Shown: in pieces, positions 19,060-28,563 of the stretch
How the letters are laid out: each line of letters starts with the position of its first letter
How positions within the stretch are numbered: position 1 is the first letter of the stretch
Assembly (NCBI RefSeq): GCF_002893765.1
Contig: NZ_CP025938.1
Location: 186,001 to 250,000, forward strand
From: Tamlana carrageenivorans
GTDB taxonomy: Bacteria > Bacteroidota > Bacteroidia > Flavobacteriales > Flavobacteriaceae
Length of the DNA stretch: 64,000 nucleotides
Direction: 5' to 3'
The notes under the pieces: model-generated
Told to the model about the DNA's origin: nothing
Database searches by the model: none
Seen by the model: only the letters and a program-made list of their open reading frames with translations
Position numbers and translations under genes: made by a program

Positions 19060-19961
19060 ATAGCACCTTTTCTAAATACTACCAATATATTTCTTCCTTT
19101 AATAAAACGACAAAGTACCTTTTTTAAAATTTTTGGAACTATTTTATTAAAAATACTTAAACTGGTAGATATAATAATATTTGAATTTCGGCAATATGCA
19201 TTTAAGAATTCTGTATAAGTTTTATATAAAGGTTCATAATTAATAGATTCTAGTTTTACATCAAAAATTTCCTCTAACGCCCTCAATGAACTTGAATTCC
19301 ATAAACCTGCATGATGTGGAGGTAAATTAAGCGTATGATATTTATCGTTTACAAACAAATATGGATTACTATTTGGCACACCTATAACTAGTTTACCTCC
19401 AACCTTTAATGTTTTTAAAGAAGCCTTTATAAATTCATGTACATTCGTAACATGTTCTAAAACTTGAAAATAACAAACAACATCGAACTGTTCTGTATTT
19501 TTTTTCGAGAATGTATCAATGAGTTCATTATGAATTTTTAAACCCAAATCCTTACATTGTTTTATTGCTTCCGGATTCAATTCTAATCCTTCGGCTTCAA
19601 TGTTTTTAGATTTTAAAAGATTTAAAAACGCCCCAAAACCAGAACCAATCTCTAAAACTTTTTCATCTGATTTAAAGGTATCAATTATCTCAAGGTGCTC
19701 CCATCGTGTTGAGTAATAATTTTCTCTGTTTAAGGACAAATCTTTATAAAATTCCGCATCCCCAATAGAGTCAAAAGGATAGTAAAACCTATACCCCGTT
19801 TTTTCACATTTATATAGGCTTATATTTTGTTCTCCTTTAAAAAAGCGAATTACATCAATCCCTAATTCTTTATAACTTGAAATAATTTTATTCGTATCGA
19901 AAGTTCCAACTAATCTTATTGAACCATTACTTATTAAAGGATTCTTATTTAATTTATTCAT
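19056..19961 (-). CDS. Class I SAM-dependent methyltransferase
   Basis: 301 residues. An N-terminal region of about 90 residues (GTFDTNKIISSYKELGIDV, YKCEKTGYRFYYPF) precedes the methyltransferase core. The core has VLEIGSGFGAFLNLLKSKN, GLELNPEAIKQCKDLG, VVCYFQVLEHVTNVHEF and LKVGGKLVIGVPN. The N-terminal part resembles the extension seen in sugar or lipid methyltransferases of the Methyltransf_23 group. It overlaps the wzt gene by 8 bp (19954-19961), so it is translated from the same message as the exporter ATPase. Confidence 0.84.
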   Translation of the reverse strand: MNKLNKNPLISNGSIRLVGTFDTNKIISSYKELGIDVIRFFKGEQNISLYKCEKTGYRFYYPFDSIGDAEFYKDLSLNRENYYSTRWEHLEIIDTFKSDEKVLEIGSGFGAFLNLLKSKNIEAEGLELNPEAIKQCKDLGLKIHNELIDTFSKKNTEQFDVVCYFQVLEHVTNVHEFIKASLKTLKVGGKLVIGVPNSNPYLFVNDKYHTLNLPPHHAGLWNSSSLRALEEIFDVKLESINYEPLYKTYTEFLNAYCRNSNIIISTSLSIFNKIVPKILKKVLCRFIKGRNILVVFRKGAI

Positions 19962-21231
19962 TTAACCTCAAAATATTCCATTGTGTATTATCTTCCTTAA
20001 AAATTGCCGAACCTTTTTGCCAATAATACGGTCTTTTATCATCATTAATTATTTCAAAGTGACATATTTCTAACAAACGCTCAAAGGTCACTTTGGTAAA
20101 ATAATCTGCAAAAAAGACATTCAATTTATATTCACCTTCATATAATTTCAAATTTTGAATTGTGGAAGTCAACTTAAAAACCCCTTGATTTTGACAAAAC
20201 TCTTGTTCTGAATTTAAAATAAGTTCATGAATTAATGGGATGTTATCAGTATTAATTATTTGATAAGATACAGCTGGTGATTGAATCTGTATAGGAGAAT
20301 AGACAGTGATCTCAATAATTAATTCTTTATTAAACTCATGAAATCCACTTTTACTAGTAAGTACTTTTACAGATTTTATATAAGCTGATTCAGTATCAAC
20401 TTTAGTACTAAAAAAGTTGTTTGATTTATCATCAGAATCATTTAAATAAAAATCAATAGCTTTATTTGTCTCACCTTCAAAAACAGTTTTGCCATGCTCT
20501 AACACAATTCCACGAGTACACAATTGTTTCACCGCTGCCATATTATGACTCACAAACAATACAGTTCGACCCTCTCCTTCCGCAATATCCTGCATTTTCC
20601 CAATAGCCTTCTTCTGAAACTCAGCATCACCAACGGCAAGCACCTCATCAATTACTAAAATTTCAGGTTCTAAAAAGGCTGCTACAGCAAAAGCTAGTCT
20701 AACCGTCATTCCTGAGGAATAACGTTTAACAGGCGTATCAATATAACGCTCGCAACCAGAAAACTCTATAATTTCATCTATTTTAGAGGCAATCTCCTTT
20801 TTGGTCATGCCTAAAATGGCACCGTTTAGGTAAATATTTTCACGCCCGGTCATTTCGCCGTGAAAACCTGTACCCACTTCTAAAAGCGATGCGATACGCC
20901 CTTTTGTTTTAATTTCTCCCGTTGTGGGACTCGTTACTTTGGATAAGATTTTAAGTAAGGTTGATTTTCCGGCACCGTTTTTACCAATAATACCAACGAC
21001 TTCACCGCGTTCTACTTCAAAATTAATATCTTGAAGTGCCCAAACATAATCGGAACTCCCTTTGGTGCTTCGGTCGTTACTCTCGCCTATTTTTAAAAAC
21101 GGATTTTCCTTACCTCTAATTTTGTACCACCACCGTTTTAAGTCGTCGTTAATAGAACCCGTACCAACTAAGCCTAATTTATATTGCTTAGAAATTTTAT
21201 CTGCTTTTAAAATTATGTCTTTCTTTTTCAT
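19954..21231 (-). CDS. wzt: Polysaccharide ABC exporter ATPase with C-terminal glycan domain
   Basis: 425 residues. The ATPase part (about 1-255) has Walker A GIIGKNGAGKSTLLKIL, signature YSSGMTVRLAFAVA, Walker B EILVIDEVLAVGDAEF and H-loop VSHNM. The first 80 residues carry an insertion (GKENPFLKIGESNDR) typical of this family. Residues about 270-425 form a beta-rich Wzt_C domain that in studied systems recognises the finished glycan. It energises export together with the permease at 21784-22656. The two genes are separated here by repeat DNA and a decayed S23-type gene instead of being adjacent. Confidence 0.92.
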   Translation of the reverse strand: MKKKDIILKADKISKQYKLGLVGTGSINDDLKRWWYKIRGKENPFLKIGESNDRSTKGSSDYVWALQDINFEVERGEVVGIIGKNGAGKSTLLKILSKVTSPTTGEIKTKGRIASLLEVGTGFHGEMTGRENIYLNGAILGMTKKEIASKIDEIIEFSGCERYIDTPVKRYSSGMTVRLAFAVAAFLEPEILVIDEVLAVGDAEFQKKAIGKMQDIAEGEGRTVLFVSHNMAAVKQLCTRGIVLEHGKTVFEGETNKAIDFYLNDSDDKSNNFFSTKVDTESAYIKSVKVLTSKSGFHEFNKELIIEITVYSPIQIQSPAVSYQIINTDNIPLIHELILNSEQEFCQNQGVFKLTSTIQNLKLYEGEYKLNVFFADYFTKVTFERLLEICHFEIINDDKRPYYWQKGSAIFKEDNTQWNILRLNE

Positions 21232-21241
21232 TGCTTATTTT

Positions 21242-21280
21242 TAGTGAATAGTGAGGAGTGAATAGTGAATAGTGAATAGT
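21242..21280. repeat. Heptanucleotide tandem repeat, AGTGAAT type
   Basis: About five copies of a 7-bp unit (TAGTGAA/TAGTGAG with one GAGGAGTG variant) lie just upstream of the wzt start. Degenerate complementary heptads (CTTCTCACTACTTACTACT) lie at 21715-21765 on the far side of the broken S23-type gene. The unit length is the same as in the repeats at 28564-28608 and 46954-47004, though the sequence differs. Confidence 0.7.
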
Positions 21281-21342
21281 TTTACCCAATATAGTTCATT
21301 TTTTCACTATCAACTTATTACTTCTCACTCCTAAATTCTCAC

Positions 21343-21695
21343 TCACCCGCTCTTACTTGCCACATAGTTTCTAAACCCTAGAAGCATTTTTTTTACTTCT
21401 AGCATCATCTTTTCCATATCTTCTCTACTTTCTATAAACTTAAGTCTTACCGTTATTAAATACTGTGTTTCTAACTCTGCAAGCGAAGCTAAAGCAATCA
21501 TTAAAAACTGAATTAATTCTTTGTCTCCTTTTCTGGCAGCTCCTTCTGCAATATTTCATGGCACTGAAACTGCAGCTCGCCTCATCTGGCTAACCAACCA
21601 TATTTTTCTTCCTTAGGAAAAGTGGCAGTTAGATGGTAGGTTAACTCAACCACGTCCATGCTCTTTTTCCAAACATCTAAATCTTTATGATTCAT
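21343..21695 (-). pseudogene. Broken four-helix-bundle (S23/IVS-type) protein gene
   Basis: Reading from ATG at 21693-21695 the frame gives MNHKDLDVWKKSMDVVELTY and continues to KEEKYG. One extra base then shifts it, and the +1 frame continues as LVSQMRRAAVSVP, a TGA, then NIAEGAARKGDKELIQFL and a helical tail ending at a TGA at 21343-21345. DVWK..M, the RRAAVSVP(S)NIAEG block and FL.IA..SLAELE are the marks of the small four-helix-bundle (S23) family. So there is one frameshift plus one in-frame stop where a Ser codon is expected. The gene sits between wzt and wzm and is bracketed by heptad repeats. It is surely non-functional. Confidence 0.85.
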
Positions 21696-21783
21696 AATTA
21701 ATTTCTTAGTTTCACTTCTCACTTCTCACTACTTACTACTCACTACTTGTTCACTTCTCACTTTAAACCTTTTCACACGCCTT

Positions 21784-22656
21784 CTAAACCGTATCTATAA
21801 AGCTTTTTTCTGTTCTATTAAACACGATTAACCCTAGTAAAAAACAAAATACACTCACGCCTATGGCATATAAAAAAGTAGAAATAGAAAATTGCCCTAC
21901 CCCCAAAGTCATATATCTAAACAACTCGATAAATGTGGTAACAGGATTATACTCAATAACCCACGAGTATTTTGGTAATTTTTCTTTAAAGTATGATAAA
22001 GGATACATAACTGCCGAGCCATACATGAGTAATTGCATTCCAAAACCTACCAAATAGGTTAAATCCCTATACTTTGTGGTTAACGAAGATATGATCATCC
22101 CAATACCTAAGCCTAATAAAGCCATGAGCGCTATTAATACGGGCAGCAATAATAAGGCATATGTTGGTGAAGCCTTAGACGCGGCATCTGTAAAAAACAC
22201 GAAATAAACATAAAACCCAGTGAACACCAATAATCGAATTCCGAAACGGACCAAATTGGAAATCACAGCTGACAATGGTGTTATTACTCTTGGAAAGTAT
22301 ACTTTACCAAAAATACCTTGGTTAGACTTGAAAGTATTACTCGTACTGGTTAAACAGGTACTAAAATAATCCCAGCAGCTTAAACCTGCCAAATTAAATA
22401 AAAATGCAGGAATACCATTTCCGGTTGGAATATTGGCTAAATTGTTAAATATTAGGGTGAAAGTAAGGGTTGTAAACAAAGGTTGTATGATGTACCATAA
22501 AGGCCCCAAAATGGTTTGCTTGTAAACGGTAATAATATCACGTTTAACAAAAAGAAACAACAAATCCTTATAGCGCCAAATTTCTTCAAAATTTAACTCT
22601 ATTAATTTCCTTTTGGGTGATATGGTATAAAGCCACTTGTCCTTATATTGACTCAA
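21784..22656 (-). CDS. wzm: Polysaccharide ABC exporter permease
   Basis: 290 residues with six predicted membrane segments, ABC2-type. RDIITVYKQTILGPLWYIIQ is the conserved amphipathic entry of Wzm/KpsM-like permeases. It forms the inner-membrane channel for lipid-linked glycan with the Wzt ATPase. It is transcribed between wzc and the broken S23-type gene, and starts about 60 bp after the wzc stop. No Wzx flippase or Wzy polymerase is seen in the window, which fits an ABC-dependent pathway. Confidence 0.9.
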   Translation of the reverse strand: MSQYKDKWLYTISPKRKLIELNFEEIWRYKDLLFLFVKRDIITVYKQTILGPLWYIIQPLFTTLTFTLIFNNLANIPTGNGIPAFLFNLAGLSCWDYFSTCLTSTSNTFKSNQGIFGKVYFPRVITPLSAVISNLVRFGIRLLVFTGFYVYFVFFTDAASKASPTYALLLLPVLIALMALLGLGIGMIISSLTTKYRDLTYLVGFGMQLLMYGSAVMYPLSYFKEKLPKYSWVIEYNPVTTFIELFRYMTLGVGQFSISTFLYAIGVSVFCFLLGLIVFNRTEKSFIDTV

Positions 22657-22717
22657 AATTATGCTCTTTTTAATTTACTTCTCATCATCTTATTAAACTA
22701 ACTTAATGAACATTTTT

Positions 22718-25180
22718 TCACCTCTTGCTAAACATCGATTTTAGTTTATGCCAAACTCCTCGCTTAGCTTTCCCCTCTTCATGATACCCATTGGCATAAT
22801 TTCCATAACCATAGCCATAACCATAACCGTAACCGTAGCCATAACCGTATTTAGCTTTTTGATCGTAACCGTTATACACTAGGCTGATGTTTTTAATTTG
22901 CTTGCTTCTATACTTTTCATTAACAAAATTAAGCATGTCCTTTTTAGTATAATCCTGACGTACCACATAAATAGAAGCATCCACAAAATCGAGAAGCTCT
23001 AAGGCATCAGCAACCAATCCAATAGGCGGTGTGTCTAAAACGATGTAATCGTATTTGGCTTTTAAATCAGAAATTAATGTTTTCATACGTTCCCCCAGTA
23101 ACAATTCCGAAGGATTAGGTGGTATAGGTCCGGAAACAATCAAATCTAAATTCTCGACGGCTGTTTTTTGAATGACTTCTTCCAAAGAGGATTGCCCAAT
23201 CAGATAATTTACGACGCCCAAATCATTTTTAATCCTAAAATCACCAAATATTTTAGGTTTCCTAAGGTCTAAACCTAACAGTACCGTTTTCTTTCCGCTT
23301 AAAGCGAAAACCGTAGCCATATTAATGGAGCAAAATGTTTTTCCTTCACCACTAACCGACGAGGTAATCATTAGGGTTTTGGTACCATCAAAATCTTTCG
23401 TGCGATAATAATATTGCAAATTGCTTCGTATGGCACGGAAGGATTCTGCTACGGCCGATTTTGGTTTTCTGTGTACCACTAAATTATCGTCTAAAGGATT
23501 CTTCCCGACTACGCCCAACAAGGGAATGGAAGATAGTTTTTCGATATCTACAGGACTGTGGATGTTGCGATCTAAAAACGTGAGCACAAAGGCTATAACG
23601 ATTGGCACTAATAAGGCTGCAAAAAATGCAAAAACATAACGCACATTTAAATTTCTACCTAAAACCGTAGCTCCCGTATTTTTTGCTTTATCGACCACCA
23701 AAATATCAGAAACGTTAGAAGCTTTAATAATTTCGGCTTCCCCGCGCTTGGCTAAAAATACGTTATATGTTTGCTCGCTAAGTGAGTATTGGCGCTTCAT
23801 GGTTAGTAATTTTTGCTGATCCTCGGGTAGTTTGTTAAATTCGGATTCCAATTTATGTAAGTTTCCATAAACACTTTCCAAATCACGACGTAACACACTG
23901 GATACCGAACTGATATTTTCTAAAAGCACATTTTTCAAACCTTCTATTTGTCGGTTTAAATCACTAAAAATAGAAGCATCTTCCTTTACTGAGTATTGTA
24001 ATTTCGATTTTTGAACCGAAAGTTCGTTAATTTTAGAGACGTTAGATAAGATATTAGCATCAGTTACTCCAGCAATAGAAGGCGCTGGGACGTCGGTAAA
24101 GCTGTTGCTAGTAAGCAAGTAATTTTTAAGGTTCGCATAATAATCCAATTGCTTGTTAATAGCGTCTTTTTCTTCCTCGTATTTAGACAACTTTTCATTT
24201 AATAGCGTACCATCGCTATCTAACTGGTAGATTTTATTTTCTTTACGGTAATCGTTCAGCTCTTCAACATTATCGGTCATTTCAACCTTAACTCGTGCAA
24301 TTTGTTCATCTATAAACTTAATGGCATTAGTTACATATTGATTTTTTCGACTCAGCTCATCTTCACTTAAAACATCGACAACCGTATTTAAATAGTCAAC
24401 AATTTTTTCCTTATTTTTATCGATTAGCGTGATATCTAGAATAGGAGACGTACGTTCGTTTGAAATTGCCATGCGCGCATTATAACTCGCAACAACCCCA
24501 TCGAAATTATTAAACTGAATAAAAAACGTGGTTCCTAAGGCTGCATTGCGGTTTTCAGCCAACCTTACAACACCTTTTAAAAAGGGTAGCTGAATGGGTT
24601 CGCCTAACTTAAATTGCCGCTTAAACACCCCCAAAGGCACATCTACATGAGTAATTTCTTTGGTAATATAATTCTGAACGCTAGCCGTAGAACCGGTAAA
24701 GGCCACTTCAAGCTCAAATGCATCCTGTTCTAAAAAGGTGATTTTTATAGGGTTATTAATAAGCTGCGGAAAACTGTTATCTTGATAAAAACGAAACGGT
24801 GCAGCCTTATAAATATCTTGTTTTCTAAAACGGCCTTCCTTTAAATAGGTTTTATAAAACTCCAGGCGCTCTACCACTTTTTCATGATGCGACCTAGATT
24901 TTAGCGTTACAATCATGGTTTGCACCTTTGCCGTAACACCACCCCAATTAAAGGTTAAACTAGCGTTAGAGGTAAACAAAGGGTTACTATCGTCTTCAAT
25001 AGAAACTTTGGTACCTAAGCGGTATGAAAACTCTTCACGTATGTTTTTTTGATATACGAAGAAAACCCCAATAGCCAGAAGCAACACAAATAACTTCCAG
25101 TAGCTTAGGGCTCTAAATAAAAATTTCTTTATATCAAAGCTCGCTGCTGATGATTCTGAAGTTTCAAATTCTTCCGTCAT
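22718..25180 (-). CDS. wzc: Wzc-like polysaccharide copolymerase with BY-kinase domain
   Basis: 820 residues. It has a first membrane helix at about 27-44, a long periplasmic part with coiled coil (about 270-470), a second helix at about 514-535, then the cytoplasmic tyrosine kinase. Walker A TSSVSGEGKT lies around 606-615, Walker A' LLGLDLRKPKIFG follows, and Walker B is YIVLDTPPIGLVADA. The C-terminal tail has eight consecutive Tyr-Gly pairs encoded by hexamers at 22803-22850, the autophosphorylation cluster. The protein controls chain length and export through phosphorylation cycles. It follows wza by 10 bp. Confidence 0.93.
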   Translation of the reverse strand: MTEEFETSESSAASFDIKKFLFRALSYWKLFVLLLAIGVFFVYQKNIREEFSYRLGTKVSIEDDSNPLFTSNASLTFNWGGVTAKVQTMIVTLKSRSHHEKVVERLEFYKTYLKEGRFRKQDIYKAAPFRFYQDNSFPQLINNPIKITFLEQDAFELEVAFTGSTASVQNYITKEITHVDVPLGVFKRQFKLGEPIQLPFLKGVVRLAENRNAALGTTFFIQFNNFDGVVASYNARMAISNERTSPILDITLIDKNKEKIVDYLNTVVDVLSEDELSRKNQYVTNAIKFIDEQIARVKVEMTDNVEELNDYRKENKIYQLDSDGTLLNEKLSKYEEEKDAINKQLDYYANLKNYLLTSNSFTDVPAPSIAGVTDANILSNVSKINELSVQKSKLQYSVKEDASIFSDLNRQIEGLKNVLLENISSVSSVLRRDLESVYGNLHKLESEFNKLPEDQQKLLTMKRQYSLSEQTYNVFLAKRGEAEIIKASNVSDILVVDKAKNTGATVLGRNLNVRYVFAFFAALLVPIVIAFVLTFLDRNIHSPVDIEKLSSIPLLGVVGKNPLDDNLVVHRKPKSAVAESFRAIRSNLQYYYRTKDFDGTKTLMITSSVSGEGKTFCSINMATVFALSGKKTVLLGLDLRKPKIFGDFRIKNDLGVVNYLIGQSSLEEVIQKTAVENLDLIVSGPIPPNPSELLLGERMKTLISDLKAKYDYIVLDTPPIGLVADALELLDFVDASIYVVRQDYTKKDMLNFVNEKYRSKQIKNISLVYNGYDQKAKYGYGYGYGYGYGYGYGNYANGYHEEGKAKRGVWHKLKSMFSKR
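22803..22850 (-). repeat. In-frame hexanucleotide repeat encoding the Tyr-Gly tail of Wzc
   Basis: Eight TAYGGN hexamers in a row on the minus strand encode eight Tyr-Gly pairs. The third bases vary (GGT, GGC, GGA; TAT, TAC), so the array is not freshly expanded, but any change in copy number would keep the frame while altering the number of phosphorylatable tyrosines. Confidence 0.85.
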
Positions 25181-25190
25181 AGTCTGGCTT

Positions 25191-25997
25191 TTATAAACTT
25201 TTGGTTAATACGTAAATGGATGTCATCCCCGCTAAAATAGACATAATTGTTGCAAAATTTTGCATCACTGTTTGTCCGGCACCTATTACTTTACGCTTTA
25301 AAGGTTTTACTAAAATAATATCGTTTGGCTGAATGTAATAGTAAGGGGAATTCATGGCTTTAATATCGGTTAAATCGATATGATGAATGCGCTGCCCGTC
25401 GGGATATTGCCTTACAATAAGTATATCTTTGCGGTTACCCGTTAAACTGATATCTCCTGCATTGGCAAGGGCATCAATAATATTTACACGGTCTTCAAAA
25501 ATGGTATAAATACCGGTTCCGTTAACCTCTCCTGTTACGGTATAGGTAACACCAGGTAGCCTCACGGTTACAAATAATTCGGCGGTTTCCTTAAAGTACT
25601 GCTTTAGTAATTCCTTTTTAACTATTTCTTCAATTTCGGTGGTGGTATACCCCAAAACCGTAATTTCTCCTAAAATAGGAAACTTTATTTTACCGTGATC
25701 ATCTACCGTAAAACCATTAAAATACAAGGAAGCCTGACTTTGACCATTATTCCCTCCTGCTGTGGAAGTGGTTTGCACGGGGTTAAAAATTCTAGTAAGT
25801 TCTTCGTCTAAAGCCTTAACATTAATACTTAAAAGGTCGTTAACTTGAACTTTATAAGGTTTTGGCAACTCTCGTAATACAGGGATACCATCGGTACCAT
25901 CGCCGTGATCTTGTAAATACACGACATCTTTGTTTGTAATACAGGACACGAAAACAGTGTTTATTATGACCAAAATCACAAGAAACCATTTCTTCAT
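25191..25997 (-). CDS. wza: Outer-membrane polysaccharide export lipoprotein (OPX, Wza-like)
   Basis: 268 residues. A lipoprotein signal (MKKWFLVILVIINTVFVSC, Cys19) is followed by TNKDVVYLQDHG. A Poly_export domain spans about 50-135 (YKVQVNDLLSINV) and a SLBB domain about 150-235 (YTVTGEVNGTGIYTIFE). A C-terminal hydrophobic helix (about 246-264) probably crosses the outer membrane, as in OPX proteins. It is the first gene of the minus-strand locus, so the main promoter should lie in 25998-26120, where I see no clear -33/-7 pair. Confidence 0.92.
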   Translation of the reverse strand: MKKWFLVILVIINTVFVSCITNKDVVYLQDHGDGTDGIPVLRELPKPYKVQVNDLLSINVKALDEELTRIFNPVQTTSTAGGNNGQSQASLYFNGFTVDDHGKIKFPILGEITVLGYTTTEIEEIVKKELLKQYFKETAELFVTVRLPGVTYTVTGEVNGTGIYTIFEDRVNIIDALANAGDISLTGNRKDILIVRQYPDGQRIHHIDLTDIKAMNSPYYYIQPNDIILVKPLKRKVIGAGQTVMQNFATIMSILAGMTSIYVLTKSL

Positions 25998-26120
25998 ATA
26001 GGGCTCGTTTTGTTCATCACAAATATAACTTTTCGATATGAACCATGAAACTTATGCTGTTATTTTTGTATTGTTGAGGGATTTGGGTGAAATTTTACCG
26101 TGCGTTACCTATTAGGATTT

Positions 26121-26447
26121 GTTATGCAGATTGTAGTGATGCATCTCTATTCTATCTGGAGATTTAGATTCTTCAGTCGTGCCTCCTTCTGAATGATAAC
26201 ACTGAACTAATATACCATTTTGAACGGGACTGTCATGCAGAACGTAGTGAAGCATCTCTCCTCCCCATCAGACCTGCAGAGATTCTTCAGTCGTGCCTCC
26301 TTCTGAATGACAACACTGAACTAATGTACCATATTGGACGGGACTGTCATTCAGATCTTAGTGATGCATCTTCTTCAACTGAAACTGGAGATTCTTCTGT
26401 CGTCCCTCCTTCTGAATGACAGTGATACACCTCCTTCTGAATGGCAA
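26121..26447. repeat. Three tandem imperfect hairpin repeats (GTCATTCAGAA family)
   Basis: The gene-free stretch 25998-26578 holds three copies, at 26121-26200, 26231-26312 and 26345-26421, and a fragment at 26431-26447. Each copy opens with TGTCATKCAGA..GTAGTGA.GCATCT and closes with GATTCTTCAGTCGTGCCTCC then TTCTGAATGACA, so the ends pair. The linkers (CTGAACTAATATACCATTTT-like) are also shared, making a tandem array with a period near 110 bp. Related hairpins occur at 35947-36093, 38598-38677, 40760-40831 and 57604-57685. The rest of the stretch shows nothing recognisable. Confidence 0.8.
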
Positions 26448-26578
26448 ATTGAAACTTTTAAGTATTATGGTTTGATGCAGTTAAACGATTCAACAAATAA
26501 ACGATTCAACAAAAACCACCTACCCTTATAAGGCCTTTTTAGTTTTTTGTCCGTTATTTGCAAAAAAATAGATAGACT

Positions 26579-28444
26579 TTGAATTATTTAACGGTTGAAA
26601 ACATATCAAAATCATACGGGGAGCATGTGCTTTTTGAAGACATTTCTTTTAGTGTTCATAAAGATCAAAAAATAGCTTTTGTAGCTAAAAATGGCACAGG
26701 AAAAACCTCCATTTTAAATATTCTTTCTGGTGATGATCAAGCCGATTCGGGAAATGTGATTTACAGAAAAGACATTAAAGTGTCCTTCTTATCTCAGGAT
26801 CCTAAATTTGATTCGGCGCTTACGGTTGAAGAAACCATTTTTGCCAGCGACAATCCGATTTTAAAAGTGATTTCTAATTATGAAAAATCACTTTTAAACC
26901 CCGATGACACCGATGCTTACCAAGCGGCTTTTGAAGCTATGGAACGCCATCAGGCCTGGGATTTTGAAACCTTATATAAACAAATTCTTTTCAAACTTAA
27001 ACTTGAAAATTTAGATCAAAAGGTTAGTGTACTTTCGGGCGGACAAAAAAAACGTCTAGCACTTGCCAATGCTTTAATCAATAAACCAGATTTATTAATT
27101 CTTGATGAGCCTACCAACCATTTGGATCTTGAGATGATTGAGTGGCTTGAAGCTTTTTTTGCTAAGGAAAACATCACCCTTTTTATGGTCACGCACGACC
27201 GTTACTTTTTAGAACGTGTGTGTAACGAGATTATCGAGTTGGATGAAGGCCAGATGTACAGCTACAAAGGCAACTACTCCTATTACCTGGAAAAACGCGA
27301 AGCACGCATTGAACGTGAAGCCGTTGAAACCGGTAAAGCCAAACAACTGTTTAAAAAGGAATTGGATTGGATGCGTCGCCAACCCAAAGCGAGAACCACC
27401 AAATCCAAATCTCGAATAGACGATTTTGCCGATATTAAACACCGTGCTCACCAACGTAGAAACGACCACCAAGTACAATTAGAACTCAATATGGAACGTC
27501 TAGGAAGTAAAATTCTGGAGTTTCATAAAGTGGGGAAAGCTTTTAAGGATAAAGTGATTCTTAACGGTTTCGATTATACCTTTAAGAAAGGTGAACGCGT
27601 CGGTATTATAGGTAAAAACGGCACTGGAAAAACCACTTTTTTAAATATCCTTACCCAAACAGCGCAACCAGACGCCGGAAAAGTGGTTAAAGGCGAAACG
27701 GTGAAATTTGGATACTACACACAAAGTGGTATTACCATTAAACCAGAGCAAAAGGTTATTGATGTGATTCGTGAATTTGGCGATTATATCCCCTTAAAAA
27801 AGGGACGTCAAATTAGTGCCCAACAACTTCTAGAGCGTTTTTTATTTAGTAGAAAAAAGCAATATGATTTTGTTGAAAAACTTAGTGGAGGCGAACGTAA
27901 ACGCCTATATTTATGTACGGTTTTAATTCAGAATCCAAATTTTTTAATTCTTGATGAGCCTACAAACGACCTTGATATTGTCACCCTAAACGTCCTTGAA
28001 AGTTTTCTTCTAGACTTCCCTGGCTGTATTATTGTAGTGTCGCACGACCGTTATTTCATGGATAAGGTTGTCGATCATTTATTTGTTTTTAGAGGTGAAG
28101 GCGTCATTGAAGATTTCCCAGGAAACTATACGGATTACCGCGTTTATGAAGACAGCCAGCCTGTAATTTCAACCACTACAGAAGACAAAAAAGACAGTAA
28201 ATCAAAACAACAAAACGAAGCTGCTAAACTCTCGTATAACGAGGAAAAGGAGTTAAAAAACATTGAAAGCAAGCTAAATTCCCTAGCCTACGATAAAAAA
28301 GAACTGGAAAATAAATTCAACAATCCAGACCTCACACAGGATCAAATCAACAAACTCTCTGAAGATTTACAGAAAATTATTGATACCATGGATGAGAAAG
28401 AAGCGCGTTGGTTTGAGTTATCTGCTAAGTTGGAAGGGGAATAG
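26579..28444 (+). CDS. uup: ABC-F family ATPase (Uup-like)
   Basis: 621 residues, two ABC domains and no membrane part. Domain 1 has Walker A AKNGTGKTS, signature LSGGQKKRLALA and Walker B LLILDEPTNHLD. Domain 2 has IGKNGTGKTTFL, LSGGERKRLYLC and FLILDEPTNDLD. The linker carries the basic KSKSRIDDFADI block of ABC-F proteins, and the last 80 residues are a charged coiled coil as in Uup. ABC-F proteins act on the ribosome, and Uup is linked to precise excision and ribosome biology. The start is TTG at 26579 (MNYLTVENISKSYG), preceded by an A-rich stretch. Confidence 0.92.
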   Translation: MNYLTVENISKSYGEHVLFEDISFSVHKDQKIAFVAKNGTGKTSILNILSGDDQADSGNVIYRKDIKVSFLSQDPKFDSALTVEETIFASDNPILKVISNYEKSLLNPDDTDAYQAAFEAMERHQAWDFETLYKQILFKLKLENLDQKVSVLSGGQKKRLALANALINKPDLLILDEPTNHLDLEMIEWLEAFFAKENITLFMVTHDRYFLERVCNEIIELDEGQMYSYKGNYSYYLEKREARIEREAVETGKAKQLFKKELDWMRRQPKARTTKSKSRIDDFADIKHRAHQRRNDHQVQLELNMERLGSKILEFHKVGKAFKDKVILNGFDYTFKKGERVGIIGKNGTGKTTFLNILTQTAQPDAGKVVKGETVKFGYYTQSGITIKPEQKVIDVIREFGDYIPLKKGRQISAQQLLERFLFSRKKQYDFVEKLSGGERKRLYLCTVLIQNPNFLILDEPTNDLDIVTLNVLESFLLDFPGCIIVVSHDRYFMDKVVDHLFVFRGEGVIEDFPGNYTDYRVYEDSQPVISTTTEDKKDSKSKQQNEAAKLSYNEEKELKNIESKLNSLAYDKKELENKFNNPDLTQDQINKLSEDLQKIIDTMDEKEARWFELSAKLEGE

Positions 28445-28563
28445 TTAATTGATAATTGGTAATTAAAAAAAAATAAAATTGTTATATAGATATGAAGTTA
28501 TAAAGTTATTAGGTATAGTATCAACAATGTAGAACCGTTCAAGACTGAATACTGCGACTGACA

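Noticed and set aside
26540..26581. TAGACTTTG before uup as a -7 promoter box.
   Set aside because: It has one base too many for TAnnTTTG, no matching -33 site, and would include the TTG start codon itself.
27209..27478. An 89-codon minus-strand frame inside uup.
   Set aside because: Shadow of the ABC-F gene in the linker region; no independent support.
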